Counted from the first letter of the stretch, positions 43,611 to 51,398 are shown. The stretch: 64,000 bases of DNA from Micromonospora sp. M71_S20 (GCF_003664255.1 NZ_RCCV01000002.1:374501-438500), one strand, 5' to 3'. The notes: generated by a model from the sequence alone, not told the origin. Numbers and translations: made by a program.

Positions 43611-44141
43611 TCAGTCCGTCAGCGGGGTGCCGGAGGCCGCCGCGACGCCCTCCAGGTAGCCGCGCGCCCGCTCGGACTTCGGGTAGCGCGCGACGAGGGC
43701 CCAGAACCGGGCGTTGTGGCTGGGCACGATGAGGTGCGCGAGCTCGTGCATGAGCACGTAGTCGATGACCCAGTCGGGCATGTCCCGGATGCGGTGCGAG
43801 ATGCGGATCGTGCCGTCGTCGGGGGTGCAGGACCCCCATCGGCCGTTCTGGTTGGTGACCCAGCGGACGCTCGTCGGTACGGCCTGCGTGCCGTGGTCGG
43901 CGAGGTAGAGCTTGATCAGGCGGGTGGCCCGGGCGAGCAGCTCGGCGTCGGACCGGGCGAGGCGCCCCTCCCGGGCGGCGAGCCGGGCGAGCATCCGGTC
44001 GACCCACTCGCTCTCCTCGGCCCGGGAGAACTGGTCCGGGATGAGGACGACGACCCGTTCACCGTCGCGGTACGCGGACACCGTGCGTCGCCGACGCTGG
44101 CTGCGCCGCACCTCGACGACCGGCTTCCGCACCCCTGCCAT
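43611..44141 (-). CDS. YgjP-like (DUF45) zinc metallopeptidase
   Basis: A 176-aa protein. VIDYVLMHELAHLIVPSHNARFWALVARYPK is the WLM/DUF45 site: HELAH gives two zinc ligands and the nucleophile-activating Glu, and SHNARFW the third histidine. VRWVTNQNGRWGSCTPDDGTIRISHRI is the second family motif (WGSC). YgjP-like proteins are metal-dependent peptidases, some working with restriction systems; no such neighbour occurs here. ATG 44141 (MAGVRKPVVEV). It diverges from the DUF5679 gene. Confidence 0.9.
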   Translation of the reverse strand: MAGVRKPVVEVRRSQRRRRTVSAYRDGERVVVLIPDQFSRAEESEWVDRMLARLAAREGRLARSDAELLARATRLIKLYLADHGTQAVPTSVRWVTNQNGRWGSCTPDDGTIRISHRIRDMPDWVIDYVLMHELAHLIVPSHNARFWALVARYPKSERARGYLEGVAAASGTPLTD

Positions 44142-44691
44142 CAGCGGGCCGCGCAGCCTCGGATTCCTGTCACGAAGGAAAGCTAATGCGTACTGACCAG
44201 GGGTCCGCAAGGGTCAACACCCCGACACTCGCCCGGAAAATGGTGATTGGTCGGCAGGAGTCCCAAAAAATCTTTGCCGAGCCACGGTGATTCGTCGCCG
44301 TCACCCTTCGTGGCGGCCGTCCGCGGGTGCGGAGGGCGTGGCACCGGTGGCCTCCGTCGGATGCGGCGGGGCGCCCCCTCCACGTTAGGTGATCTCCGTT
44401 GCGGGTGCAGCTTGGGGTGCCCCGCACGGGGCATCTGACCGGGTTCGGTCGGCGTGTCCGCGCCAAACTGACTTATCCGACGTAATTCGCCATGCACACT
44501 CTCGACGTCGACTTGCTCACAGTGACGAAGCACAGCTGACATGGAACCGCCCGCACCTGGGTAGGGTCCGCGGACCAGCGGTCACGAGCGTGGCCGTGGG
44601 AGAACGACCCCAGCGCCGGTGCCCGAGTGGCCCGCCGCCGGGAACCCCCGCCGGGACGGCATCGGCCGGCGGACGAGACGAGGAGGGCACC
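44142..44691. other. 550-bp divergent intergenic region
   Basis: No convincing gene; the open frames lack coding character. Runs such as GGAAAATGG and CCCAAAAAATC make it AT-rich for this genome. CTGACA (44536-44541) followed after 20 bases by TAGGGT (44562-44567) could be a promoter for the DUF5679 gene. Low certainty. Confidence 0.4.
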
Positions 44692-44859
44692 GTGGCCGAC
44701 CAGGCCCAGACCTACAACGGTTACTGCGTCAAGTGCAAGGAGAAGCGGGATTTCGAGGGCCGCGTCGAGGTCTCGAAGACCGGGATGAACATGGCCAAGG
44801 GCAAGTGTCCGGTCTGCGGCACAACAGTGAACCGCATCCTGGGCAAGGCGAAGGTCTGA
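44692..44859 (+). CDS. DUF5679 zinc-ribbon protein
   Basis: A 55-aa protein with two C-x2-C pairs: YCVKCKEKRDF at about 12-15 and CPVCGTT at about 39-42, spaced as in a one-zinc ribbon. The middle (GRVEVSKTGMNMAKGK) is basic. The family is actinobacterial with unknown function; related small ribbons bind nucleic acid or ribosomes. GTG 44692 has AGGAGGG in front. A perfect hairpin follows, so it is a single-gene unit. Confidence 0.88.
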   Translation: MADQAQTYNGYCVKCKEKRDFEGRVEVSKTGMNMAKGKCPVCGTTVNRILGKAKV

Positions 44860-44873
44860 CCCGTACGGATGCA

Positions 44874-44906
44874 CCGGAGGGGGCGGCCGTCGGCCGCCCC
44901 CTCCGG
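44874..44906 (+). terminator. Terminator after the DUF5679 gene
   Basis: Perfect 15-bp inverted repeat (44874-44888, 44892-44906) with a three-base loop. Confidence 0.85.
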
Positions 44907-44977
44907 CATCACCACATCCGATCCGCCCGCGTACCCGGTCGCGCACTGTCGGCTCGCCGACATGGTTACCGGCGAGT

Positions 44978-45039
44978 TGTGGATATCCCAGAATTTCCTG
45001 TGGACAACCCTGGACAGGGCACGGCGCACCTGTGGACAA
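44978..45039 (+). promoter_or_regulatory. Cluster of three DnaA boxes
   Basis: TGTGGACAA, the reverse complement of the actinobacterial DnaA box TTGTCCACA, occurs exactly at 44999-45007 and 45031-45039, and with one change (TGTGGATAT) at 44978-44986. All have the same orientation, in a stretch with AT-rich GGATATCC and GAATTTCC. It lies 40-100 bases before the ThiF-like gene. Confidence 0.7.
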
Positions 45040-45078
45040 CGACCGACGGTGAGCACGGACACGGTCACGATCGGTGTC

Positions 45079-46131
45079 ATGCGCCGTGCCACCCTGCCCC
45101 GTCCCACCCTGCTGCCGGGTCTCACCAGACTCTGGCGGGACCGCCACACCCTCCAACTCGGCGTCGAACCGGGCCGCGCCGTACTGCTGGAGATCGCCGA
45201 TCCCCGGGCCGCCCGCCTGCTCGACCTGCTCGACGGCACCCGTAGCGAACGGCTGGTCCTGGCGCACGCCGTCGCCGCCGAGGTGGCCCCCGACGAGGCC
45301 CGCGCCCTGCTCGACGCCCTGCGGGCCGCGGGCCTGGTCGTGCCTGCGCACACCCTGCTGCCGAAGGACCTGGCCGGCCCGCCCCGGGCCCGGCTCACCG
45401 CCGAGGCGGGGGCGCTCGCCCTGGCCGCGGCGCGGCTGCCCGGCACGCCCGCCCAGGTGCTGCGCCGGCGGCTGGCCGCCCGGGTGGTGGTCAACGGCAC
45501 CGGCCGCCTCGGCGCCCCGGTCGCCCTGGCGCTGGCCCAGGCCGGGGTGGGGCACGTGCACCCGGACCTGGCCGGCCCGGTGCGGCCGGCGGACCTGGTC
45601 GGCACGGGCATCCCGGCCGCCGCACTCGGCCGTCCGCTCGCCCGGGCGGTACGCGACGCCGTCGAGCGGGCCGCCCCCGGCACGGGCACGGGCCCTCTCC
45701 GGCGGGGCCGGGTCGACCTGGTCGTCCAGCTCGGCACGGACCGGCCGGCCGCCCTGCTCGCCGCCGGTCACGCCCAGCGCCGCCAGCCGCACCTGCTGCT
45801 CGGCCTCCGGGAGGGCGTGCCCGTGGTCGGCCCGCTCGTCCGCCCGCCCGTCGGCCCCTGCCTGAACTGCCTCGACCTGCACCGGGCGGACCGGGACCCG
45901 GACTGGCCGGCGCTGGCCGCCCAGCTCGCCACGGGCGCCGGCGAGCAGGCGTGTGCCACCGCGACCCTGCTGGCGGCCGGGGCGTACGCGGCGGCCGAGG
46001 CGCTGGCCCAGCTCGACGGGGGCACCCCGGAGACCCTGGGCTGTGCGGTGGAGATCACCGGGGCGGGGCGGCTCCGCCGCCGGATGTGGCCGCCGCACCC
46101 CTCCTGCGGATGTTCGCGACGACGCCGGTGA
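45079..46131 (+). CDS. ThiF/E1-like cyclodehydratase-family protein (TOMM leader-binding type), orphan
   Basis: A 350-aa protein. The N-terminal 90 residues (LPGLTRLWRDRHTLQLGVEPGRAVLLEIADPRAARLLDLLDG) look like the winged-helix peptide-binding part of azoline cyclodehydratase partner proteins. A Rossmann-like E1 segment follows (VVNGTGRLGAPVALALAQAGVGHVHPDL), then GPCLNCLDLHRADRDPDWPALA, the hallmark C-x2-C block of bacteriocin cyclodehydratases, with closing cysteines in PSCGCS. Such proteins bind a precursor leader for a YcaO enzyme. No YcaO, precursor or dehydrogenase gene is here, so another function is possible. ATG 45079. The ABC1 kinase follows. Confidence 0.75.
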   Translation: MRRATLPRPTLLPGLTRLWRDRHTLQLGVEPGRAVLLEIADPRAARLLDLLDGTRSERLVLAHAVAAEVAPDEARALLDALRAAGLVVPAHTLLPKDLAGPPRARLTAEAGALALAAARLPGTPAQVLRRRLAARVVVNGTGRLGAPVALALAQAGVGHVHPDLAGPVRPADLVGTGIPAAALGRPLARAVRDAVERAAPGTGTGPLRRGRVDLVVQLGTDRPAALLAAGHAQRRQPHLLLGLREGVPVVGPLVRPPVGPCLNCLDLHRADRDPDWPALAAQLATGAGEQACATATLLAAGAYAAAEALAQLDGGTPETLGCAVEITGAGRLRRRMWPPHPSCGCSRRRR

Positions 46132-46209
46132 CGCCCCCGAAGGCGGGGACGGGCACCCAGCCCGGCGGCAGAGCAGCCGCGGGCCCCCGGAGTCGGTAAC
46201 AATGGCCGG

Positions 46210-47577
46210 GTGACCGACATCCCGCGCCGGGCCGTGTCCCGGACCGCCAAGCTCGCCGCTCTGCCGCTCGGCTTCGCCGGTCGGACCGTCCTCGGCATGG
46301 GTAAGCGCGTCACGGGGCTCGCCTCCGACGTGATCTCCGCGGAGATCCAGCAACGCACCGCCGAGCAGCTCTTCAGCGTGTTGGGGCAGCTCAAGGGCGG
46401 TGCGATGAAGTTCGGCCAGGCGCTGTCGGTCTTCGAGGCCGCCCTGCCCGAGGAGATCGCCGCCCCCTACCGGCAGGCCCTCACCAAGCTCCAGGAGGCG
46501 GCGCCGCCGCTGCCGGCGGCCAGCGTGCACAAGGTGCTCGCCGAGCAGCTCGGCCCGGACTGGCGGGACCGGTTCGTGGAGTTCGACGACACCCCCGCCG
46601 CCGCGGCCAGCATCGGCCAGGTGCACCGGGCGGTGTGGCGGGAGCCGGGCTACGGGCCTTCCGGCGCGCCGCAGTCCCGCGACGTGGCTGTCAAGATCCA
46701 GTACCCGGGCGCCGGTGACGCCCTGCTCGCCGACCTCAAGCAGCTCTCCCGCCTCGGTGGGATGTTCCGGGCGATCCAGCCCGGGCTGGACGTCAAGCCG
46801 CTCCTGGCGGAGCTGCGGGAACGGATCACCGAGGAACTCGACTACGAGTTGGAGGCCGAGTCGCAGCGCGCCTTCGCCGCCGCGTACGCGGACGATCCGG
46901 AGATCCACATCCCGGCGGTGGTCTCGGCGTCGCCCCGGGTCCTGGTCACCGAGTGGGTGGAGGGCACCCCGCTGGCGGAGATCATCCGCGAGGGCACGGA
47001 GGAGCAGCGCGACGAGGCCGGCCGGCTCATGGCGATCCTGCACCTGTCCGCGCCGCAGCGGGCCGGGCTGCTGCACGCCGACCCGCACCCGGGCAACTTC
47101 CGGCTGCTGGCGGACGGCCGGCTCGGCGTGATCGACTTCGGCGCGGTGGCCCGGATGCCGGAGGGCACGCCCGAGCCGATCGGCCGCATCGCCGCGCTGG
47201 CGTTGCGGGGCGACGCCGACGAGGTGGTGGCGGGCCTGCGCTCGGAGGGCTTCATCGGCCCCACCGAGGAGATCGACGCCGAGGCGGTGCTCGACTTCCT
47301 GCGTCCGATGCTGGAGCCCATCGCCGCCGAGGAGTTCCGGTTCACCCGGGCCTGGCTGCGCACGGAGGCGACCCGGTTGGCCAGCCCCCGCTCCCCCGCG
47401 TACCAGTTGAGCCGGCAGCTCAACCTGCCGCCGTCGTACCTGCTCATCCACCGGGTGACGCTCGGCTCGATCGGCGTGCTCTGCCAGCTGGAGGCGAAGG
47501 CGCCCTACCGGGGCATCCTGGAGCGCTGGCTGCCCGGTTTCGCCCCGTCGGCCGGGCGGCCCCCCGCGGGCGGCTGA
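46210..47577 (+). CDS. ABC1/UbiB/AarF-family atypical kinase
   Basis: A 455-aa protein with the ABC1 kinase signature: KGGAMKFGQALSVFEAALPEE (the K-x-G-Q motif that replaces the P-loop), AAASIGQVHRAV (Ala-rich nucleotide loop), VAVKIQYPG (catalytic Lys), LLHADPHPGNF (HRD-like) and VIDFGAVARM (DFG). Family members support isoprenoid quinone or lipid metabolism. It lies 78 bases after the ThiF-like gene, co-directional. In mycobacteria the equivalent Rv3197 is next to whiB7 (from memory), and macrolide tolerance has been linked to it. GTG start. Confidence 0.93.
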   Translation: MTDIPRRAVSRTAKLAALPLGFAGRTVLGMGKRVTGLASDVISAEIQQRTAEQLFSVLGQLKGGAMKFGQALSVFEAALPEEIAAPYRQALTKLQEAAPPLPAASVHKVLAEQLGPDWRDRFVEFDDTPAAAASIGQVHRAVWREPGYGPSGAPQSRDVAVKIQYPGAGDALLADLKQLSRLGGMFRAIQPGLDVKPLLAELRERITEELDYELEAESQRAFAAAYADDPEIHIPAVVSASPRVLVTEWVEGTPLAEIIREGTEEQRDEAGRLMAILHLSAPQRAGLLHADPHPGNFRLLADGRLGVIDFGAVARMPEGTPEPIGRIAALALRGDADEVVAGLRSEGFIGPTEEIDAEAVLDFLRPMLEPIAAEEFRFTRAWLRTEATRLASPRSPAYQLSRQLNLPPSYLLIHRVTLGSIGVLCQLEAKAPYRGILERWLPGFAPSAGRPPAGG

Positions 47578-47610
47578 GCGGCCGGGCCGACTGAGCGGCC
47601 GGCCGGCCGG

Positions 47611-47663
47611 CGCGGTGGCGCGGTGGCGCGGTGGCGCGGTGGCGCGGTGGCGCGGTGGCGCGG
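47611..47663 (+). repeat. Octanucleotide tandem repeat (CGCGGTGG)n
   Basis: Six perfect CGCGGTGG units and a partial seventh, behind the ABC1 kinase gene and just before its terminator. A candidate variable-number locus. Confidence 0.9.
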
Positions 47664-47669
47664 AACGCG

Positions 47670-47708
47670 TCGAGGGGCGGTGGCCGGAATCCGGCCACCG
47701 CCCCTCGA
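47670..47708. terminator. Terminator between the ABC1 kinase and the whiB7 unit
   Basis: Perfect 18-bp inverted repeat (47670-47687, 47691-47708) with loop AAT, between convergent genes; it may stop both transcripts. Confidence 0.85.
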
Positions 47709-47722
47709 CAATCGGTGGGGTA

Positions 47723-47962
47723 CTAGAGAACGCCCAGGTCGCGCGCCGCTCGGTTGCGGCTGTTCATGGCGACGGTACGGGCGGAAAGGGTTGCCTCAGT
47801 GCTCGTGGTGGTACGACCGGCCTGAGGCCGGCGCATTCGAGCCCGGGACAACGCTTCGTGAAGTAGTTGCATCTCGGCGACTCCGTCAAGAACGTTCAGC
47901 ATGGTGGTCAGCTCTCTCGTCGCCGGCGTGACACCGGCGTGGGTGGGTTGGATCGGGTGCAT
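47723..47962 (-). CDS. Small protein translationally coupled to whiB7
   Basis: 79 aa. Its ATG (47962) comes one base after the whiB7 stop (TGACATG), a clear coupling arrangement. The middle (ELTTMLNVLDGVAEMQLLHEALSRARMRRPQ) is an amphipathic helix, and the tail contains TVAMNSRNRAARDLGVL. No family is recognised. Absence of proline-rich shadow character and the tight junction support it as real. A role in the WhiB7 response is only inference. Confidence 0.6.
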   Translation of the reverse strand: MHPIQPTHAGVTPATRELTTMLNVLDGVAEMQLLHEALSRARMRRPQAGRTTTSTEATLSARTVAMNSRNRAARDLGVL

Positions 47963-47963
47963 G

Positions 47964-48329
47964 TCAGGCCGCCAGCCGGACCGTGGTGCGCGACTCGGAC
48001 AGCCCACTGGCCGCCAGTCGTGCCTCGGCCTCGACCCGGAGCGCCGCGTCGCGGGCGAGGTCCTCCTTGCGCGGACGGCCACGGGGCCGCTTGCGCGGGA
48101 CGACCGCGCCACGCTCGAAGATCTCGCCGCCCCAGACGCCCCAGGGCTCGGCCCGCTCCACCGCCCCGGCCAGGCACTCGACGCGCAGCGGGCAGTCCCC
48201 GCAGAGCGACTTGGCCAGCTCGAGCTCGGCGGGCGAGTCGGAGAACCACAGGTCGGGGTCGAACTTCCGGCAGGGCAGGTTCGCCTCCACCTCGACGCTC
48301 ACGTCGAGCGGGGCCAACGCCAGACTCAT
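47964..48329 (-). CDS. whiB7: WhiB7 antibiotic-response regulator
   Basis: A 121-aa Wbl protein. Cluster cysteines C20, C43, C46, C52; then EPWGVWGGE (64-68) and the AT-hook RKRPRGRPRKED (core 83-88) that defines WhiB7. It binds SigA region 4 and AT-rich DNA upstream of the -35 of drug-resistance genes, and is induced by ribosome-targeting antibiotics. The gene follows uvrD2 on the same strand as in mycobacteria. It has a long leader with uORF and terminator (48392-48731) that would set its expression. Confidence 0.95.
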   Translation of the reverse strand: MSLALAPLDVSVEVEANLPCRKFDPDLWFSDSPAELELAKSLCGDCPLRVECLAGAVERAEPWGVWGGEIFERGAVVPRKRPRGRPRKEDLARDAALRVEAEARLAASGLSESRTTVRLAA

Positions 48330-48391
48330 CGCCCGGTCACCTCTCTCTCACTTCGATCTCGTGGATCGCATTTCCGACGTACTTGGCGGGC

Positions 48392-48435
48392 AAAAAACTG
48401 AGGCCGCGGATCCCGGTAGCGGGTTCCGCGGCCTC
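48392..48435 (-). terminator. Attenuator terminator in the whiB7 leader
   Basis: A 16-bp stem with one mismatch (48400-48415, 48420-48435) followed on the minus strand by six T residues (48397-48392), an intrinsic terminator 62 bases before the whiB7 ATG. It is the only hairpin noted in this window with a clear T-run. Confidence 0.9.
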
Positions 48436-48492
48436 GAGGTGAGCCGTTGGTCTGAGGATCAGACCGGTCTACCTCGAGGTGGAACTCCGCGG
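48426..48492 (-). promoter_or_regulatory. Antiterminator alternative to the whiB7 terminator
   Basis: CCGCGG (48487-48492) and CCTCGAGG (48472-48479) upstream can pair with CCGCGG (48426-48431) and CCTCGAGG (48432-48439) in the first arm of the terminator. A seven-bp hairpin (48449-48465) sits in the loop. Pairing this way would prevent the terminator. Confidence 0.65.
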
Positions 48493-48716
48493 ACGTCCAT
48501 GTGACGCTTGACAGCATCGACGCCCTTGCCCGTGAAGCCACTGGTCCCCTGGATTCCGTTCGGCGCGGTGGCGAGAATCAGCTCGGCCTGAGTCTCGACC
48601 CGGTGCACCTGGGAAACCGACGGTCGCGCAGCGGCGAGGGCCACCCGGACAGCCGACAGCGGAGCGACGGCAGCGGGCAGCGCCGCCGGACGCTCGCAGA
48701 TGTAGATGCTCTCCAT
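48459..48716 (-). CDS. Upstream ORF in the whiB7 leader
   Basis: An 85-codon ORF beginning MESIYICERPAALPA with AGGAGG eight bases before ATG 48716, and ending 20 bases before the terminator stem. Its last 11 codons cover the 5' strand of the antiterminator. A leader ORF of this kind senses translation inhibition: stalled ribosomes leave the antiterminator free. The product itself may have no function. The precise uORF differs between genera, so this is inferred from position, ribosome site and length. Confidence 0.7.
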   Translation of the reverse strand: MESIYICERPAALPAAVAPLSAVRVALAAARPSVSQVHRVETQAELILATAPNGIQGTSGFTGKGVDAVKRHMDVRGVPPRGRPV

Positions 48717-48739
48717 TGGGGCCACCTCCTCTGACGTTC

Positions 48740-48860
48740 ACTCGTGCCGATACGGTCTCTACCCCTCGTGAGCAGCCCGAATGGCGCCGCTCGCGAGGTG
48801 TGTCATGAGGCTATTCCTCGCCACGGGGCGAGGGCAAACGAATTTACGGCGAGATTTCGA
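48740..48860 (-). promoter_or_regulatory. Candidate whiB7 promoter region
   Basis: Upstream of the uORF the minus strand has AT-rich GTAAATTCGTTTGCCCTCG, then GAATAGCC about 18 bases after TTGCCC. An AT tract next to the -35 is what WhiB7 recognises in its own promoter. The element choice is approximate. Confidence 0.4.
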
Positions 48861-51006
48861 AAGTTTCCTCCGGGCAGACGTCGTCGACCGCCGCGCCCGC
48901 CACCAGCGCCAGCACCGCCTCCCCGTAGAGGCCGAGTTTCCGGGGCCCGATGCCGGCGATCGCGATCAGCTCCTCCGCCCGGCCGGGGCGCCGCTCCGCG
49001 AGCGCGACCAGGGTGGCGTCGGTGAAGACCACATAGGCCGGTACCCGCTGCCCGCCGGCCACCCGCTGGCGCCACTCGCGCAGGCGTTCGTGCAGCTCCT
49101 CGTCGATGTCCGAGGGGCAGGTGGGGCAGCGACCGAGCTTGCGGTCCGGCCCGGCGAGCAGGGTGGCGCCGCAGATCCGGCAGGAGACGATCTGGGTCCG
49201 GCGGCGCTCCGGCCGGCGCGCCGCCGGCGTGGCCCCGGCCCGCTCCGCACCGCCGGAGCGGTCGAGCTGCGGCAGGAACCGCGAGGGCCGCCGGGCCCGC
49301 CCGCCCGGGGATCGCGCCGAGGCGTACGACAGCCAGAGCCACTCCCTGGCCCGGGTGACGCCGACGTAGAGCAGCCGGCGCTCCTCCTCAACCTGTTCGA
49401 CGGTCTTGGCGTACGTGGTGGGCAGGGTGCCCTCGGAGAGGCCGACCAGGAAGACCGCGTCCCACTCCAGGCCCTTTGCGGAGTGCAGCGAGGCCAGGGT
49501 CACCCCGTCGACCGTCGGCACGTGCTGTGCGGCGGCCCGGCGGGCCAGTTCGTCGTTGAAGTCGGCCAGGGTGACCGGGCGCTCGACCGAGGCGGCGGGC
49601 CCGATCGGCAGCACCTGCGGCGTGGCGGCGTACTCCTCGGCGAGTTGCACCAGCGCGGCGAGCGCCTCCCACCGCTCGCGGGCGGCGCCGCCGGCCGGGG
49701 CGGCGTCGGGGGCCCAGCCGACCGCGGTGAGCGCCTCCACCACGGCGGCGGGCAGTGGGGTCTCCCCGGGGATCGACCGCGTGGCGGCCCGCAGGGCGAC
49801 CATCGCCTGCCGGACCTCGGCCCGCTCGAAGAACCGCTCCGCCCCCTGCACCACGTACGGCACCTGCGCCTCGGTCAGCGCCTTCTCGTACGCCTCGGAC
49901 TGCGCGTTGGTCCGGAACAGCACGGCGATCTCCTTCGCCGGGGTGCCGGCGTCGACCAGGGCGCGGCAGCGCGCGGCCACCGCGTTGGCCTCGGCCGGCT
50001 CGTCGGTGAAGATCCGCAGCTCCGGTTCGGGGCCGGGCGGGCGCTGGCCGACCAGTTCCAGGCGCAGCCGGGCCTCGGCGCCCCGCGCCTGGGAGATCAC
50101 CGCGTTGGCCAGCCCGACGACCTGCGGGGTGGAACGGTAGTCGCGGACCAGCCGGACCACCGTCGCGCCCCGGTACCGGCGCGGGAAGTCGACCAGGTAC
50201 GACGAGGTGGCGCCGGTGAACGAGTAGATCGTCTGGCTGGCGTCGCCGACCACGGTCAGGTCGTCCCGCCCGCCCAGCCACGCCTGGAGCAGCCGCTGCT
50301 GGAGGGGGTTGACGTCCTGGTACTCGTCGACGACGAAGTGCCGGTACTGGGCGCGGACCTGCTCGGCGACGTCCCGGTGCTCCTCGATGCCCCAGACCGC
50401 GGCGCGCAGCATGTCCTCGAAGTCGATCACCCCGTTGGACCGCTTGAGCCGCTCGTACGCCGCGAAGACCTCGGCGACGCGGCCCGGCTCGTGCGGGGTG
50501 TCCCGCATCGCCTTCGCCGCCGCGACGACGTACTCCCCCGGTTCCACCAGCGACGACTTCGCCCACTCGATCTCGCCGGCGAGGTCCCGGGCGGCCGCCC
50601 GGTCGGTACGCAGGCCGGCCTTGGCCGCGGCGAGGGTGACCAGCCGGACCTTGCTGTCCAGCAGCTCGGGCATGGCCCGCCCCTGGAGCAGCCGGGGTGC
50701 GAAGTAGCGCACCTGGCGCAGGGCCGCCGCGTGGAAGGTGCGCGCCTGGACGCCGCCCACCCCGAGCGCGGTGAGCCGGGCGCGCATCTCGGCGGCGGCG
50801 CGGGCCGTGAAGGTCACCGCGAGCACGTGCCGGGCGGAGATCTCCCCGGAGAGCGCCCGGTGGGCGATCCGGGAGGTGACCGCGCGGGTCTTGCCGGTGC
50901 CGGCGCCGGCCAGGATGCAGACCGGTCCGGCGGGGGCGGTCACCGCCGACCGCTGCTCCGGGTCGAGCCCGGCGAGCACGCGTTCGGATGCTGAGTGAAC
51001 CACCAC
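48844..51006 (-). CDS. uvrD2: UvrD2 superfamily 1 DNA helicase with HRDC domain
   Basis: A 720-aa SF1A helicase. Walker A GAGTGKTRA at 34-42, motif Ia TFTARAAAEM, Walker B HFVVDEYQDVN, motif III GDASQTIYSFTGA, motif IV region LVRDYRSTPQ, motif V LASLHSAKGLEWDAVFLV and VI LYVGVTRARE. After it the four cysteines of UvrD2 (CRICGATLL, CPTCPSD) and a C-terminal HRDC domain (about 640-710). It unwinds DNA in repair; mycobacterial UvrD2 is essential. GTG start. The whiB7 leader begins at its 3' end. Confidence 0.95.
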   Translation of the reverse strand: MVVHSASERVLAGLDPEQRSAVTAPAGPVCILAGAGTGKTRAVTSRIAHRALSGEISARHVLAVTFTARAAAEMRARLTALGVGGVQARTFHAAALRQVRYFAPRLLQGRAMPELLDSKVRLVTLAAAKAGLRTDRAAARDLAGEIEWAKSSLVEPGEYVVAAAKAMRDTPHEPGRVAEVFAAYERLKRSNGVIDFEDMLRAAVWGIEEHRDVAEQVRAQYRHFVVDEYQDVNPLQQRLLQAWLGGRDDLTVVGDASQTIYSFTGATSSYLVDFPRRYRGATVVRLVRDYRSTPQVVGLANAVISQARGAEARLRLELVGQRPPGPEPELRIFTDEPAEANAVAARCRALVDAGTPAKEIAVLFRTNAQSEAYEKALTEAQVPYVVQGAERFFERAEVRQAMVALRAATRSIPGETPLPAAVVEALTAVGWAPDAAPAGGAARERWEALAALVQLAEEYAATPQVLPIGPAASVERPVTLADFNDELARRAAAQHVPTVDGVTLASLHSAKGLEWDAVFLVGLSEGTLPTTYAKTVEQVEEERRLLYVGVTRAREWLWLSYASARSPGGRARRPSRFLPQLDRSGGAERAGATPAARRPERRRTQIVSCRICGATLLAGPDRKLGRCPTCPSDIDEELHERLREWRQRVAGGQRVPAYVVFTDATLVALAERRPGRAEELIAIAGIGPRKLGLYGEAVLALVAGAAVDDVCPEETFEISP

Positions 51007-51098
51007 AGCGAGGAATTGTCTCAGCTCCGCCGGACGTTGCAGCGGTTAGCCTGGGCTTGATCGGCAAGCCGCCACGCGGACCGTTGGAGGATCTGACC

Positions 51099-51341
51099 AT
51101 GCTGACGATGTATTCGACCCCCTGGTGCGGCTACTGCCACCGGCTGAAGTCGCAGCTCGACCGGGAGGGCATCGGCTACGAGGTGGTCGACATCGAGCAG
51201 GACACGAAGGCCGCGGAGTTCGTGATGAGCGTCAACGGCGGCAACCAGACCGTCCCGACGCTGCGTTTCGCCGACGGCAGCGCCCTGACCAACCCCTCGA
51301 TCACCCAGGTCAAGCAGCACCTGGCCACGATCGACGCCTGA
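51099..51341 (+). CDS. mrx1: Mycoredoxin-1
   Basis: An 80-aa glutaredoxin-fold protein with the C-G-Y-C active site at 10-13 (MYSTPWCGYCHRL), cis-proline TVPTL and GG-like NPSITQV. It reduces mycothiol mixed disulfides. GGAGG at 51086 precedes ATG 51099 at eight bases. It is divergent from uvrD2, the same order as in mycobacteria. Regulation by SigR would be expected, but I do not see a clear SigR promoter in the short spacer. Confidence 0.93.
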   Translation: MLTMYSTPWCGYCHRLKSQLDREGIGYEVVDIEQDTKAAEFVMSVNGGNQTVPTLRFADGSALTNPSITQVKQHLATIDA

Positions 51342-51357
51342 CCCGACACACCATTGC

Positions 51358-51398
51358 CGACGAGCGGCCACCCACCCATCCGGGCCGGCCGCTCGTCG
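51358..51398 (+). terminator. Terminator after mrx1
   Basis: 12-bp inverted repeat (51358-51369, 51387-51398) with a GC-rich inner loop, 16 bases after the stop. Confidence 0.7.

Noticed and set aside
44183..44542. 119-codon ORF in the spacer before the DUF5679 gene
   Set aside because: No good ribosome site, amino-acid composition not protein-like, and AT-rich runs inside suggest regulatory sequence.
45079..46131. RiPP (thiazole/oxazole) gene cluster
   Set aside because: Only the leader-binding/ThiF-like protein is present; no YcaO, dehydrogenase, precursor or exporter within the window.
49388..51100. 570-codon minus-strand frame inside uvrD2
   Set aside because: No helicase motifs in this frame; uvrD2 frame has all of them.
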